Assembly (NCBI RefSeq): GCF_004752005.1
Contig: NZ_CP038493.1
Span: 1,760,302-1,824,301, forward strand
Source of the DNA: Thalassotalea sp. HSM 43
GTDB lineage: Bacteria > Pseudomonadota > Gammaproteobacteria > Enterobacterales > Alteromonadaceae
Reading direction: 5' to 3'
Length of the DNA: 64,000 nt
A program made the position numbers and the translations under genes. Positions 8,348 to 19,845 of this stretch are shown one piece after another; the stretch's first letter is position 1, and every line of letters begins with the position of its first letter. The notes under the pieces were generated by a model. The model saw only the letters and a list, made by a program, of their open reading frames with translations. It searched no databases and had not been told where the DNA came from.

Positions 8348-11300
8348 TTATTTAACGTTAAACAAACGTCTAGCGAATGTCATTCCAGACAAGAACAATA
8401 CCGCTAGGAAACCAAATGAACCATTATCAGGCTTCGGCTGTTCAGTTTTCTCAACATTAGCCTCAATGGTAAGTACTTCTGAAGTCCAAGGTATCATCTC
8501 ATTATTGTCATTAAGAATATACGAACCATCGTAATCACGTAGATAGTTGGTAACGGTTAATTCGAGCGTCAGAACCGCATCGGTATTGATCTCTGGCACA
8601 ACAAACGATGTGTTTGGCGACGTGGCATCATCAAAGGTAATTGGTACACCACCTTTCGCTTTCCACAGGTAACCTAGCTCACCGTCTTCACTATCAATAC
8701 TGTCTCTAGCATCAATGGTGACATATTCGCCTGCGGTTAAGGTCATTGAGGCAATTTGCGTCGCTTCAACCATACCATTCATGTTTGCTCGCGGAGTGAT
8801 GGTTGCTGGCGCATTGGTTATCTGCACGGCGTAGATTTCACTCGCGGTATTCATGCCATCATCTACCGTTAGCATAAGCTCAATATTGGCCGCTTCTGCA
8901 AGTTCAGCGGGAGCAACAAAACTAACACTACCACCCATATTTTCGGTGACTAAGTCTACAGGTATACCCGACACTTGACTCCAAGTATACGTTGCGTTGT
9001 CACTGCTCGGAATGGTTGCCATTGCATCAATAGTAACCAGCTGAGCTTCAACCACATCGTTACCACCTTTTGCCATCAATACTTTGATAGTTTTACGACT
9101 GTCTTTTGGATAACCATCGTTAACATCAAGCACACCATCGTTATCGTCATCATCATCTATCGTTGCGCTAGAACCTGTCATACACGCATCGTCACAGGTT
9201 TTCACATAATCATCAGGCATGCCGTCACCGTCGGTATCGGCTGCAACTGATGGGTCATTCGGGAAACCATCATTAATATCAATAACACCATCAGCATCAG
9301 TGTCGACACCGGTTGGTTGCTCTTGCAATGAATAATTATCTGTCCACATTCTTGAAGAGTCTAAATTGGTTAGCACTTCAGAATCTTCACCAACTGTGCG
9401 AACAAACACTTTAAATGATTGACTTACATCGATATCCATTGGCGCGACAAAATCTTGGCTTAGGGTTTTCCATGTGTAGGCAGATTCAGCTTGAGCATCT
9501 AAGGCTACAGACGTTGGCAATTCATCACCAATTTTGGTGTATACATAGGCTAACTGAACCGTTCCTTCTGCTGCCGCATCAATGGTAAGAGTATACGTTG
9601 CACCAGGCACAATACCTTCCACTTCTCGGTACAAACCATTGTAATGTCTTTCACGTTTATGGTTCATAAAGGCAACAACACCTTTACGGCCTTCAGGAGC
9701 TCGTACATCAAAGCCATTTTCAATTTGTGTACGCGTTTCATTAATGTAACGTGACCAACCTTTACCTGTTTGACCATGCGCAGGAATTTTTTCACCTTCT
9801 TCATCAAGCAATGCGGTGAAAATAGCGTTCGGCTCTTTGAAGCCGTAGTTACCGATACCCCAACCTTCTGTAATGAAGCCTGTCACACTTTCCATATCAC
9901 CGTCAGGGAAATATTCTAATGGATACTCTACAACTGGGTAGGTTTTCTTAACCGTTACTGGGATCTCATAAGTATCTGAACCCCCTGCAATCATATTACC
10001 TAGCTCGTCAGTAAGATAAGTACCATCGTAGTCACGTAAGTAATTGGTTACTGTTAATGAAAATACAACCGCGCTATCCGCTTTCACCAAAGGTACATAA
10101 AACGTTGGTGCAACCGCGCTATCATCACTAAACTGAATCGGTACACCGCCTGAGACTTTCCACTGATAACTTAGCATACCGTCATCACTATCGAATGAAC
10201 CAGAGCCATCGAGTTGGATTTTTTCGCCATAAGCAAGAACCATATTTTCGCTATCAAGCATGCCGGTCATGGTTGCCATAGCCGTGGCTATCGAAGGTGC
10301 ATTAGTTACGGTGACAGGGAAGGTTGCACTGTCACTATGAGCCGCACCAGTAACGGTCAATGAAACAACAATTTCTTCAGCTTGGCTGATCTCGGTCGGT
10401 GCCGTAAATGACACCATTTCGCCATCAGCACTAAGAGCTACCGGTAATCCAGATTCTTGGGCCCAAACATAGTTGGCAAGTTCACTGTTTGGAATTGACG
10501 GGCTGGCATCGATGGTAACCAATTCACCTTCAACCACAGCTAAAGACTCTTGGCTAAACGTCACCAAGACACTTTGTGTATTATCTAATGGATGTCCGTC
10601 ATTTACATCGAGAATACCGTCGTTATCATCATCATCATCGATTACCAAATCAGACGCTTCTTGGCAGGCAGTATCGCAGCCTTCGTTATAATCATCAGGC
10701 ATACCATCGCCATCGGTATCAACGCTTGCAGCAGGATCATTTGGGAACGGATCAGCTGAATCTGGAACACCATCGTCATCGGAATCCGCTAAAGATGGAG
10801 GGCCCATTAACGAGTAGTTATCGGTCCATAATAAAGAACGTTCGGTGACACTGATATCGCCTGTTGTTGTGTATGTATCACTCGGTGCGGTACTGATAAA
10901 AACTTTAAATTCTTTGCTGGTATCAACGTCTGCAGGTACGACAAAGTCGTCGCTAACATTCACCCAAGCACCATCTGAAACAACCATATTATCAAGCTGT
11001 ACAACGGTGACCTCTTCCATACCAACTTTAGTGTATGAATACCCCCAGCGAACTTTACCTTTGTGCGCTGCATCACCTGAAACGGTGTAACTTTGACCAG
11101 CTTGTATACCTTCGACAAGACGAGCTATACCAGCGGCATCGTTATTTCGGTTATGGTTACAAAAAGTCACCGCTAAACTATCGTTACCGGCAGGGATTGC
11201 TTCCGAGCCGGCAGCAGCTTTAACCGTTTGCGTTCGATTTTGATCGATAAAACGACACCAGCCTGATTTAAAGCCAGCGGTTTCCACTAAGTAAGCAGCG

Positions 11301-12088
11301 GTTGCACCATCTGATAATAATGGACCGTTGCCCCAACCACTGTTACCTGACGCAAAACCAGTCACACTTTCTAAATCTGCATCAGTGAAATATTCGACCG
11401 GTTGCGGGATAAACTCGATTTCATAGTTATCGGCCCATAAAAGTGAACGCTCGGTGACACTGATATCGCCTGTTGTTGTATATGTATCGCTTGGCGCGGT
11501 GTGGATAAAGGCAACAAAGTCTTTACTTGTATCAATATCATCAGGAACAGTGAAAGAGTCGCTAACCGACACCCAAGCACCATCTGACACCACGTGATTG
11601 GTCAGTGCTACTACGGTTCTGACATCTTCATTCAGTTTTACATAGGAAAAGCCCCAAACAACTTTACCTTTGGTTGCAGCGTCGGCTGTCACTTTATATG
11701 TTTTACCGGCGTCAACACCTTCAACAATTCGACCTATACCGGCTGCATCATTGTTACGGTTGTGATTACAAAACGCCGTGACATTACTGTCATTACCTGC
11801 TGGGATGGCTTCTGAACCCGCAGCAGCTTTCATGGTTTGAGTACGTGTTTTATCGATATAACGACACCAACCCGATTTAAAGCCTGCGGTTTCAACTAAA
11901 TAAGCCGCGGTTGCACCATCTGATAATAATGGACCATTGCCCCATCCACTATTGCCTGAAGCAAATCCAGTTACATTTTCTAAGTCTTCAGAGACAATGA
12001 TATTGTCATTGGCAAGTGTTGGAGTACTCGCAAAGAGTAACGTCGCAGTTATTGCTTTAGCAACCTTGGTTATTTTTAATTTGCTCAT
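8348..12088 (-). CDS. Modular surface protein: three CBM-like modules, TSP3 repeats, Ig/PKD-like domains, C-terminal sorting tail
   Basis: A 1246-residue exported protein, probably anchored at the outer surface to bind polysaccharide. Order of parts: signal peptide 1-26; jelly-roll-like modules at about 34-226 and 238-427, nearly identical to each other (both start VTGFASGNSGWGNGPLLSDG); thrombospondin type 3 calcium-binding repeats 434-503 (DTDGDGMPDD, DDDDDNDGILDVNDG); Ig/PKD-like domains 504-715; a third, diverged module 729-922; a second TSP3 block 928-996; a second Ig/PKD block 1000-1213; and a C-terminal GSFGFLAVLFLSG-type hydrophobic helix followed by ARR. That tail resembles GlyGly-CTERM/rhombosortase sorting signals. 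No catalytic motif was seen. The order shows duplication of a module-TSP3-PKD unit plus an extra module. It is transcribed alone, between two terminators. The function is inferred from the architecture. Confidence 0.8.
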   Translation of the reverse strand: MSKLKITKVAKAITATLLFASTPTLANDNIIVSEDLENVTGFASGNSGWGNGPLLSDGATAAYLVETAGFKSGWCRYIDKTRTQTMKAAAGSEAIPAGNDSNVTAFCNHNRNNDAAGIGRIVEGVDAGKTYKVTADAATKGKVVWGFSYVKLNEDVRTVVALTNHVVSDGAWVSVSDSFTVPDDIDTSKDFVAFIHTAPSDTYTTTGDISVTERSLLWADNYEIEFIPQPVEYFTDADLESVTGFASGNSGWGNGPLLSDGATAAYLVETAGFKSGWCRFIDQNRTQTVKAAAGSEAIPAGNDSLAVTFCNHNRNNDAAGIARLVEGIQAGQSYTVSGDAAHKGKVRWGYSYTKVGMEEVTVVQLDNMVVSDGAWVNVSDDFVVPADVDTSKEFKVFISTAPSDTYTTTGDISVTERSLLWTDNYSLMGPPSLADSDDDGVPDSADPFPNDPAASVDTDGDGMPDDYNEGCDTACQEASDLVIDDDDDNDGILDVNDGHPLDNTQSVLVTFSQESLAVVEGELVTIDASPSIPNSELANYVWAQESGLPVALSADGEMVSFTAPTEISQAEEIVVSLTVTGAAHSDSATFPVTVTNAPSIATAMATMTGMLDSENMVLAYGEKIQLDGSGSFDSDDGMLSYQWKVSGGVPIQFSDDSAVAPTFYVPLVKADSAVVFSLTVTNYLRDYDGTYLTDELGNMIAGGSDTYEIPVTVKKTYPVVEYPLEYFPDGDMESVTGFITEGWGIGNYGFKEPNAIFTALLDEEGEKIPAHGQTGKGWSRYINETRTQIENGFDVRAPEGRKGVVAFMNHKRERHYNGLYREVEGIVPGATYTLTIDAAAEGTVQLAYVYTKIGDELPTSVALDAQAESAYTWKTLSQDFVAPMDIDVSQSFKVFVRTVGEDSEVLTNLDSSRMWTDNYSLQEQPTGVDTDADGVIDINDGFPNDPSVAADTDGDGMPDDYVKTCDDACMTGSSATIDDDDDNDGVLDVNDGYPKDSRKTIKVLMAKGGNDVVEAQLVTIDAMATIPSSDNATYTWSQVSGIPVDLVTENMGGSVSFVAPAELAEAANIELMLTVDDGMNTASEIYAVQITNAPATITPRANMNGMVEATQIASMTLTAGEYVTIDARDSIDSEDGELGYLWKAKGGVPITFDDATSPNTSFVVPEINTDAVLTLELTVTNYLRDYDGSYILNDNNEMIPWTSEVLTIEANVEKTEQPKPDNGSFGFLAVLFLSGMTFARRLFNVK
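10808..11989 (-). repeat. Tandem intragenic duplication encoding two near-identical modules
   Basis: Two adjacent blocks of about 570 bases, at roughly 10808-11377 and 11411-11989, encode residues 238-427 and 34-226 of the surface protein. They are alike at DNA level over long stretches; for example the part encoding SDGATAAYLVETAGFKSGWC and the part encoding DTYTTTGDISVTERSLLW differ only at scattered bases. This points to a fairly recent tandem duplication, and the region could also misassemble. Confidence 0.85.
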
Positions 12089-12464
12089 AGTTTTCTCTTA
12101 TTATTTGATTGTTCCAACAAATGCTGTTTTGTTGCAAAAACTTTCTTTTTTATTAATTGAGCCCACGGAATTTTTTTCTATTATAGGGACCTTACCCTAA
12201 TGTACACCGTGTAAAGAATTTGTAAAGTATTTTATAGTATAAATCATAAAATAAATATTTTTTTAATATCAATGCGATCCACACGCAAAAAAAACACTAA
12301 CAAAAACAACAAAAACCATATAAACCAACTGACCCAGCGCTAACAAATTATTCTTTAAGAATCGTTAAGTTACATTTCACCAAAAAAAAAACATCAATCC
12401 CCATAAGGTTACTGATGCTTTTTTAGATAACTAAACGCCTTATTTGTATGACAATAGCCAACAA
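12089..12464. other. Intergenic region, promoter of the surface protein gene
   Basis: The 376-base AT-rich gap holds the leftward promoter of the surface protein gene near 12100-12260 and the terminator of the GH2 gene at its right end. The segment 12206-12260 contains repeated GTAAAG strings and TATAGTATAAAT, a plausible -10 area, but no promoter could be assigned with confidence. No coding sequence was seen. Confidence 0.5.
12382..12424 (-). terminator. Rho-independent terminator after the LacZ-type GH2 gene
   Basis: On the minus strand, a CATCA/TGATG stem (extended by an A/T outer stem with one mismatch and an imperfect inner CC/GG stem) is followed by ten T residues. It lies about 40 bases past the GH2 stop. 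Confidence 0.65.
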
Positions 12465-16041
<3,577 letters not shown>

Positions 16042-18300
16042 ATGACCAAACAAATTAATTTAATGGTGGCCTCGATGCTGATGTATAGCAGCATTGTTAA
16101 TGGCGCCACACAAATAGACATCAATGCCACAAGTATTAGCCATACAGTAAGTCCGCTCATTCAGGGCCAAGGGCTGGTTTATTCAGAAGAAGCGGATGTT
16201 ATTTACGCCGACGGTACGATGGCACAACTGTTTCAGGATGTTGGTGCCGGCTTTTTACGTTGGCCAGGTGGCACAGTAGCCACCATGTATCACTGGAATG
16301 ATTTAACTGGCGTAGGCTGGATTGATAAATGGGATCCTAATTACAACAGCAGCAATGATTCTGACCCTTCGGCCTATATGGATTTAGATGAGTACATTGC
16401 TTTGAGCCAAGCTGCTGACACAGAGCCTATGCTAGGCATTAATATGAGCTCAGGTATTGAATGGGATAGAGAAGCCGAAGCTTTGCAAGAAGCAAAAGAC
16501 ATGATCAGCTACTGTATCGCTCAAGGTTTTGATGTTAAATATTTCTACCTCGATAATGAGACTTATCATCACGGTAATGGCTATAACAAAGATAAAGACA
16601 ATGATGGTGAAGCATGGACACCGCAATTGTACGCCGAACAAATCAATATTTACGCCGCTGCTATCAAGTCCTTAGTGCCAGATGCGGTTTTAATTGCCAA
16701 TTGGACCGACAAAGTAAGAACCAATACCGCTGATTACACTACCATCATAAACGTCGCGGGCGATAACATTGATTATATTGATGTTCATTGGTACTGGAAG
16801 TGGGGAGTGTCAACCTGGGATGCGTGGAAAGCAAAAACGCCGATGGAAAACGAAACCGAATGGTACGACGGCGGTACCTTTATTGAAGAAATGCAATTTT
16901 TCGATTCGTTAACCACATCACTAGGCAAACCACACATTAAGCTTGCAGCATTGGAATGGAACATTGCACCAGGTGATCACAATACCAATCCTGAACACAC
17001 CCCGTTTAAAACGGCATTGATGGCATCCGAAATGCAAATGCAATTTATTCAAGGCGGATTGGATTTAGGGGCTATGTGGACGACGCAATGGCAAAATAGT
17101 TCTACCGCTGAGTTTCAATTTTTGGTTAATTCTGATGACGGTTACGCCCCTAGTCCTATGGCGCACGTGTTTGAGCTATATAAATACAGCTTAAACGGTC
17201 ACGTCGTCAGTACCAGCTCCACCGATGGACAAATAATGGCAACAACGGTGATCAAAGGCGATAAAGCCTATGTATATGTGCTGAGTAAACGAGATAACAG
17301 CGAGAATGCCGAGTTTAGCATCAGTGGTTATGATATTTTGTCCGTAGAAAGTGCCAAACGATTTACTGACCCGGGCGATGTGGTCAACATAGGTCTTTGG
17401 AACAATGCCAGTAATGGCAACTATATGGCCACCATATTAGCGAATACGTTAACCATGGTAGAATTCAATGTAGAGCCAGTAATTCCTGAAAACCTAATTA
17501 ATAACGGCGACTTTGAATCAGGCCTTAGCAATTGGACCACCTGGAATAACCCCACAACCTCTAATTCTGACGCATTTGCCGGTAGTGCATCCGCTAAGTT
17601 CATCGATAAAGGCTCTATCAATCAGGTTGTTAACGTCTTGCCATCGACAACCTATACGTTGTCAGCCTTTATGAAAAGCAGTGATAGCAGTCAAAGATTA
17701 GTACTTGGCGTTAACGATGGCGTCAGTAATGAAGGTTTAGCCAGCGTCGACTCGTATGACACCAGCTATACCTTTAAACACCTCACCTTTACCACAGATG
17801 CCAACACAACATCGGTAAAAGTATATGCCTGGCAGCCACCAAGCAATAACGCCTCAGCTTTTATTGATGAGATAAAATTGAAGCCATTTAACGTCAGTAT
17901 TGAAAATGGTGATTTTGAACAGGGACTAAGTTCATGGAATACATGGAATTCGGTCAATATTGATAGCTTACAGGCCTTTAATGGCGCTAACGCCTTACAA
18001 TTAGATGGCAATGCGTCGGCCAACCAGTTCATCGTGGTCAAACCAAATACTAGCTATACGGTTTCTGCTTACGCCAAGGTCGAAGACAGCAACAATGCCA
18101 AAGTGGTGTTTGGCGTCAAAGATGGCGTGACCAACAGCACCATCGATAAAGTAGATATTTACGATAGCAGTTATACCAAGCAGCAAATTACGTTTACCAC
18201 TGGCGCCACAACAGATACCTTAAAAATCTATTATTGGCGTCCACAAGCTGGTCAACAGGCTTCGTATCTTGATGACGTCAAGATAGTTGAAAATTTCTAG
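16042..18300 (+). CDS. Secreted clan GH-A glycosidase with two C-terminal CBM-like modules
   Basis: A 752-residue exported glycoside hydrolase (signal peptide 1-21). The catalytic part has clan GH-A features: FLRWPGGTVA near residue 72, the acid/base pair Asn172-Glu173 in YLDNETYHHG, and a nucleophile candidate Glu305 in LAALEWNIAPGDH. This places it nearest the GH51/GH39-like arabinofuranosidase fold, but no CAZy family could be named; GH86 hallmarks are absent. After a beta-sandwich, two tandem jelly-roll modules of CBM4/9-like type follow (about 485-617 and 621-752, opening NGDFESGLSNWTTWN and NGDFEQGLSSWNTWN). Two CBMs suggest action on an insoluble or long polymer, so this may be the endo-acting enzyme of the locus. 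It is first in an operon with a sulfatase and the GH116 gene. Confidence 0.82.
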   Translation: MTKQINLMVASMLMYSSIVNGATQIDINATSISHTVSPLIQGQGLVYSEEADVIYADGTMAQLFQDVGAGFLRWPGGTVATMYHWNDLTGVGWIDKWDPNYNSSNDSDPSAYMDLDEYIALSQAADTEPMLGINMSSGIEWDREAEALQEAKDMISYCIAQGFDVKYFYLDNETYHHGNGYNKDKDNDGEAWTPQLYAEQINIYAAAIKSLVPDAVLIANWTDKVRTNTADYTTIINVAGDNIDYIDVHWYWKWGVSTWDAWKAKTPMENETEWYDGGTFIEEMQFFDSLTTSLGKPHIKLAALEWNIAPGDHNTNPEHTPFKTALMASEMQMQFIQGGLDLGAMWTTQWQNSSTAEFQFLVNSDDGYAPSPMAHVFELYKYSLNGHVVSTSSTDGQIMATTVIKGDKAYVYVLSKRDNSENAEFSISGYDILSVESAKRFTDPGDVVNIGLWNNASNGNYMATILANTLTMVEFNVEPVIPENLINNGDFESGLSNWTTWNNPTTSNSDAFAGSASAKFIDKGSINQVVNVLPSTTYTLSAFMKSSDSSQRLVLGVNDGVSNEGLASVDSYDTSYTFKHLTFTTDANTTSVKVYAWQPPSNNASAFIDEIKLKPFNVSIENGDFEQGLSSWNTWNSVNIDSLQAFNGANALQLDGNASANQFIVVKPNTSYTVSAYAKVEDSNNAKVVFGVKDGVTNSTIDKVDIYDSSYTKQQITFTTGATTDTLKIYYWRPQAGQQASYLDDVKIVENF

Positions 18301-18333
18301 GTGACACTCACTAAGAGTATGAGCCTAATACAC

Positions 18334-18358
18334 TGAGGGGAGCTGCTTGCTCCCCTCA
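18334..18358 (+). terminator. Hairpin between the GH-A and sulfatase genes
   Basis: A perfect 10-bp GC-rich stem (TGAGGGGAGC / GCTCCCCTCA) with a TGCTT loop, starting 33 bases past the GH-A stop. Only a weak AT tail follows (ATAATTAAACCTTT). It may be a partial terminator or an mRNA-stabilising hairpin that lowers expression of the next two genes. Confidence 0.6.
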
Positions 18359-18390
18359 TAATTAAACCTTTAATAAGAATAATCTAACTA

Positions 18391-19845
18391 ATGAAAGCAA
18401 TAAAACCCTTCTTTATGGCGATTGCCTTTTTAGCGGCAAGCCAAGCAATTGCAGCGGACAAGCCCAATTTTATCGTTATATTAACCGATGATCAGGGCTA
18501 TGCAGATGTCGGCTTCAATGGCAGCAAAGACATTCGTACACCTAACATTGATCGCATAGCCAATGAAGGGACAAAATTCAACAATGGATACGTGACTTAC
18601 GCGGTTTGCGGGCCAAGTCGAGCCGGGTTACTGACCGGGCGATATCAAGGACGATTTGGCTTTGATCGCAACCCACACATGGATCCAAATGATATAAATG
18701 CCGGTGTGCCTCTGGAAGAAAAAATGATTTCAGAAGTATTAAATCCTGTTGGTTATACCTCCAGCATTATTGGTAAATGGCATATGGGCACCCATGAAAA
18801 ATTACGCCCCAATCAACGTGGTTTTGACCACTTTTACGGATTTCTATCAGGTGGTCACAGATATTTCCCTGAAGATTTGATTTATCAAGATGTGGAGCAA
18901 GGCTTAGCTCAAGAAAATCCCAAAAAGCGTTGGTTGTCTTGGTATTACACCAAGATTTTAGAGAACGAAAAAGTTGTTGAAACCGATGAATACCTCACCG
19001 ATGAATTATCCAACGAAGCGGTCGAATTTATTAAACGCGAACAAGATAATCCATTCTTTTTATACTTAGCCTACAACGCACCGCATGCGCCTATGCAAGC
19101 AACGCAAGAATTACTTGAGCGTAACAAACATATCCCTAAAGGTAAGCGACGCACCTATGCTGCTATGATAAGCGCCGTAGATGATGGCGTTGGTCGTATT
19201 CTCGATACGCTTGAACAACAAGGTATTGATGACAATACGCTAGTCATTTTTCTGTCTGACAATGGCGGACCGGAAACAAAAAATGGTTCCGATAACGGAC
19301 TGTTACGCGGCGCAAAAGGTGATTACTTTGAAGGCGGTATTCACGTGCCATTTGCCATGCGTTGGCCCGGTACGATTCCACAAGGACAAGTATATGAACA
19401 CCCGATTAGTTCACTGGATATCATGGCAACCTTTGCCGGTATAACAAACGCACCAATTGCCAAAGATAAGCCTCTAGACGGTGTTAACTTGCTGCCATAT
19501 CTAACCGGTGAAGATAAAAGTGCGCCTCATGACATCTTATTTTGGCGTAATTTTGACAAAGGCATCCTAGCCGCAAGACAGGGTAAAGACAAAACCATTT
19601 TATTTAAACGCAAGGATCAAAAGCACTTATATGATTTAGACAATGATTTATCTGAAACAACGAACTTATATAAATCGAATACCGATACATTTGATAAACA
19701 AAATGAAGAGATGCAAGAATGGGAGTCTGAGTTAGCTGAAAAGCCTGCTTTTAAAGGTTTGATTATTGCAAAAAAAGAAAATCAAAAACAAACTAAAGCG
19801 TATAAAGCTGAGCAAAATAAAAATAAACAAAAAGGCAGTAAATAG
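18391..19845 (+). CDS. S1 sulfatase, S1_19-like, Lys-rich C-terminus
   Basis: Predicted exported sulfate-ester hydrolase of 484 residues, a close paralogue of the sulfatase at 950-2410. The signal peptide covers residues 1-22. The formylglycine cysteine is Cys73 (VCGPSRAGLLTGRYQG), with ILTDDQGYADVGF before it and IGKWHMG, APHAP and FLSDNGGPE after it. The C-terminus is again basic and low in complexity (AEQNKNKQKGSK). The two paralogues differ most near residues 165-190 and in the substrate-side loop after the FGF motif, so they may act on different sulfate positions or oligosaccharide lengths. The stop TAG shares its G with the GTG start of the GH116 gene, so coupling is very tight. The subfamily name is a family resemblance, not a search result. 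Confidence 0.93.
   Translation: MKAIKPFFMAIAFLAASQAIAADKPNFIVILTDDQGYADVGFNGSKDIRTPNIDRIANEGTKFNNGYVTYAVCGPSRAGLLTGRYQGRFGFDRNPHMDPNDINAGVPLEEKMISEVLNPVGYTSSIIGKWHMGTHEKLRPNQRGFDHFYGFLSGGHRYFPEDLIYQDVEQGLAQENPKKRWLSWYYTKILENEKVVETDEYLTDELSNEAVEFIKREQDNPFFLYLAYNAPHAPMQATQELLERNKHIPKGKRRTYAAMISAVDDGVGRILDTLEQQGIDDNTLVIFLSDNGGPETKNGSDNGLLRGAKGDYFEGGIHVPFAMRWPGTIPQGQVYEHPISSLDIMATFAGITNAPIAKDKPLDGVNLLPYLTGEDKSAPHDILFWRNFDKGILAARQGKDKTILFKRKDQKHLYDLDNDLSETTNLYKSNTDTFDKQNEEMQEWESELAEKPAFKGLIIAKKENQKQTKAYKAEQNKNKQKGSK

Noticed and set aside
9178-9230. A separate repeat element made of Asp codons (GAT/GAC runs)
   Set aside because: These runs are the coding sequence of calcium-binding TSP3 repeats in the surface protein.
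16042-18300. Assignment of this GH-A enzyme to GH86 (agarase/porphyranase)
   Set aside because: The N-terminal and active-site text typical of GH86 is missing; only general clan GH-A features fit.
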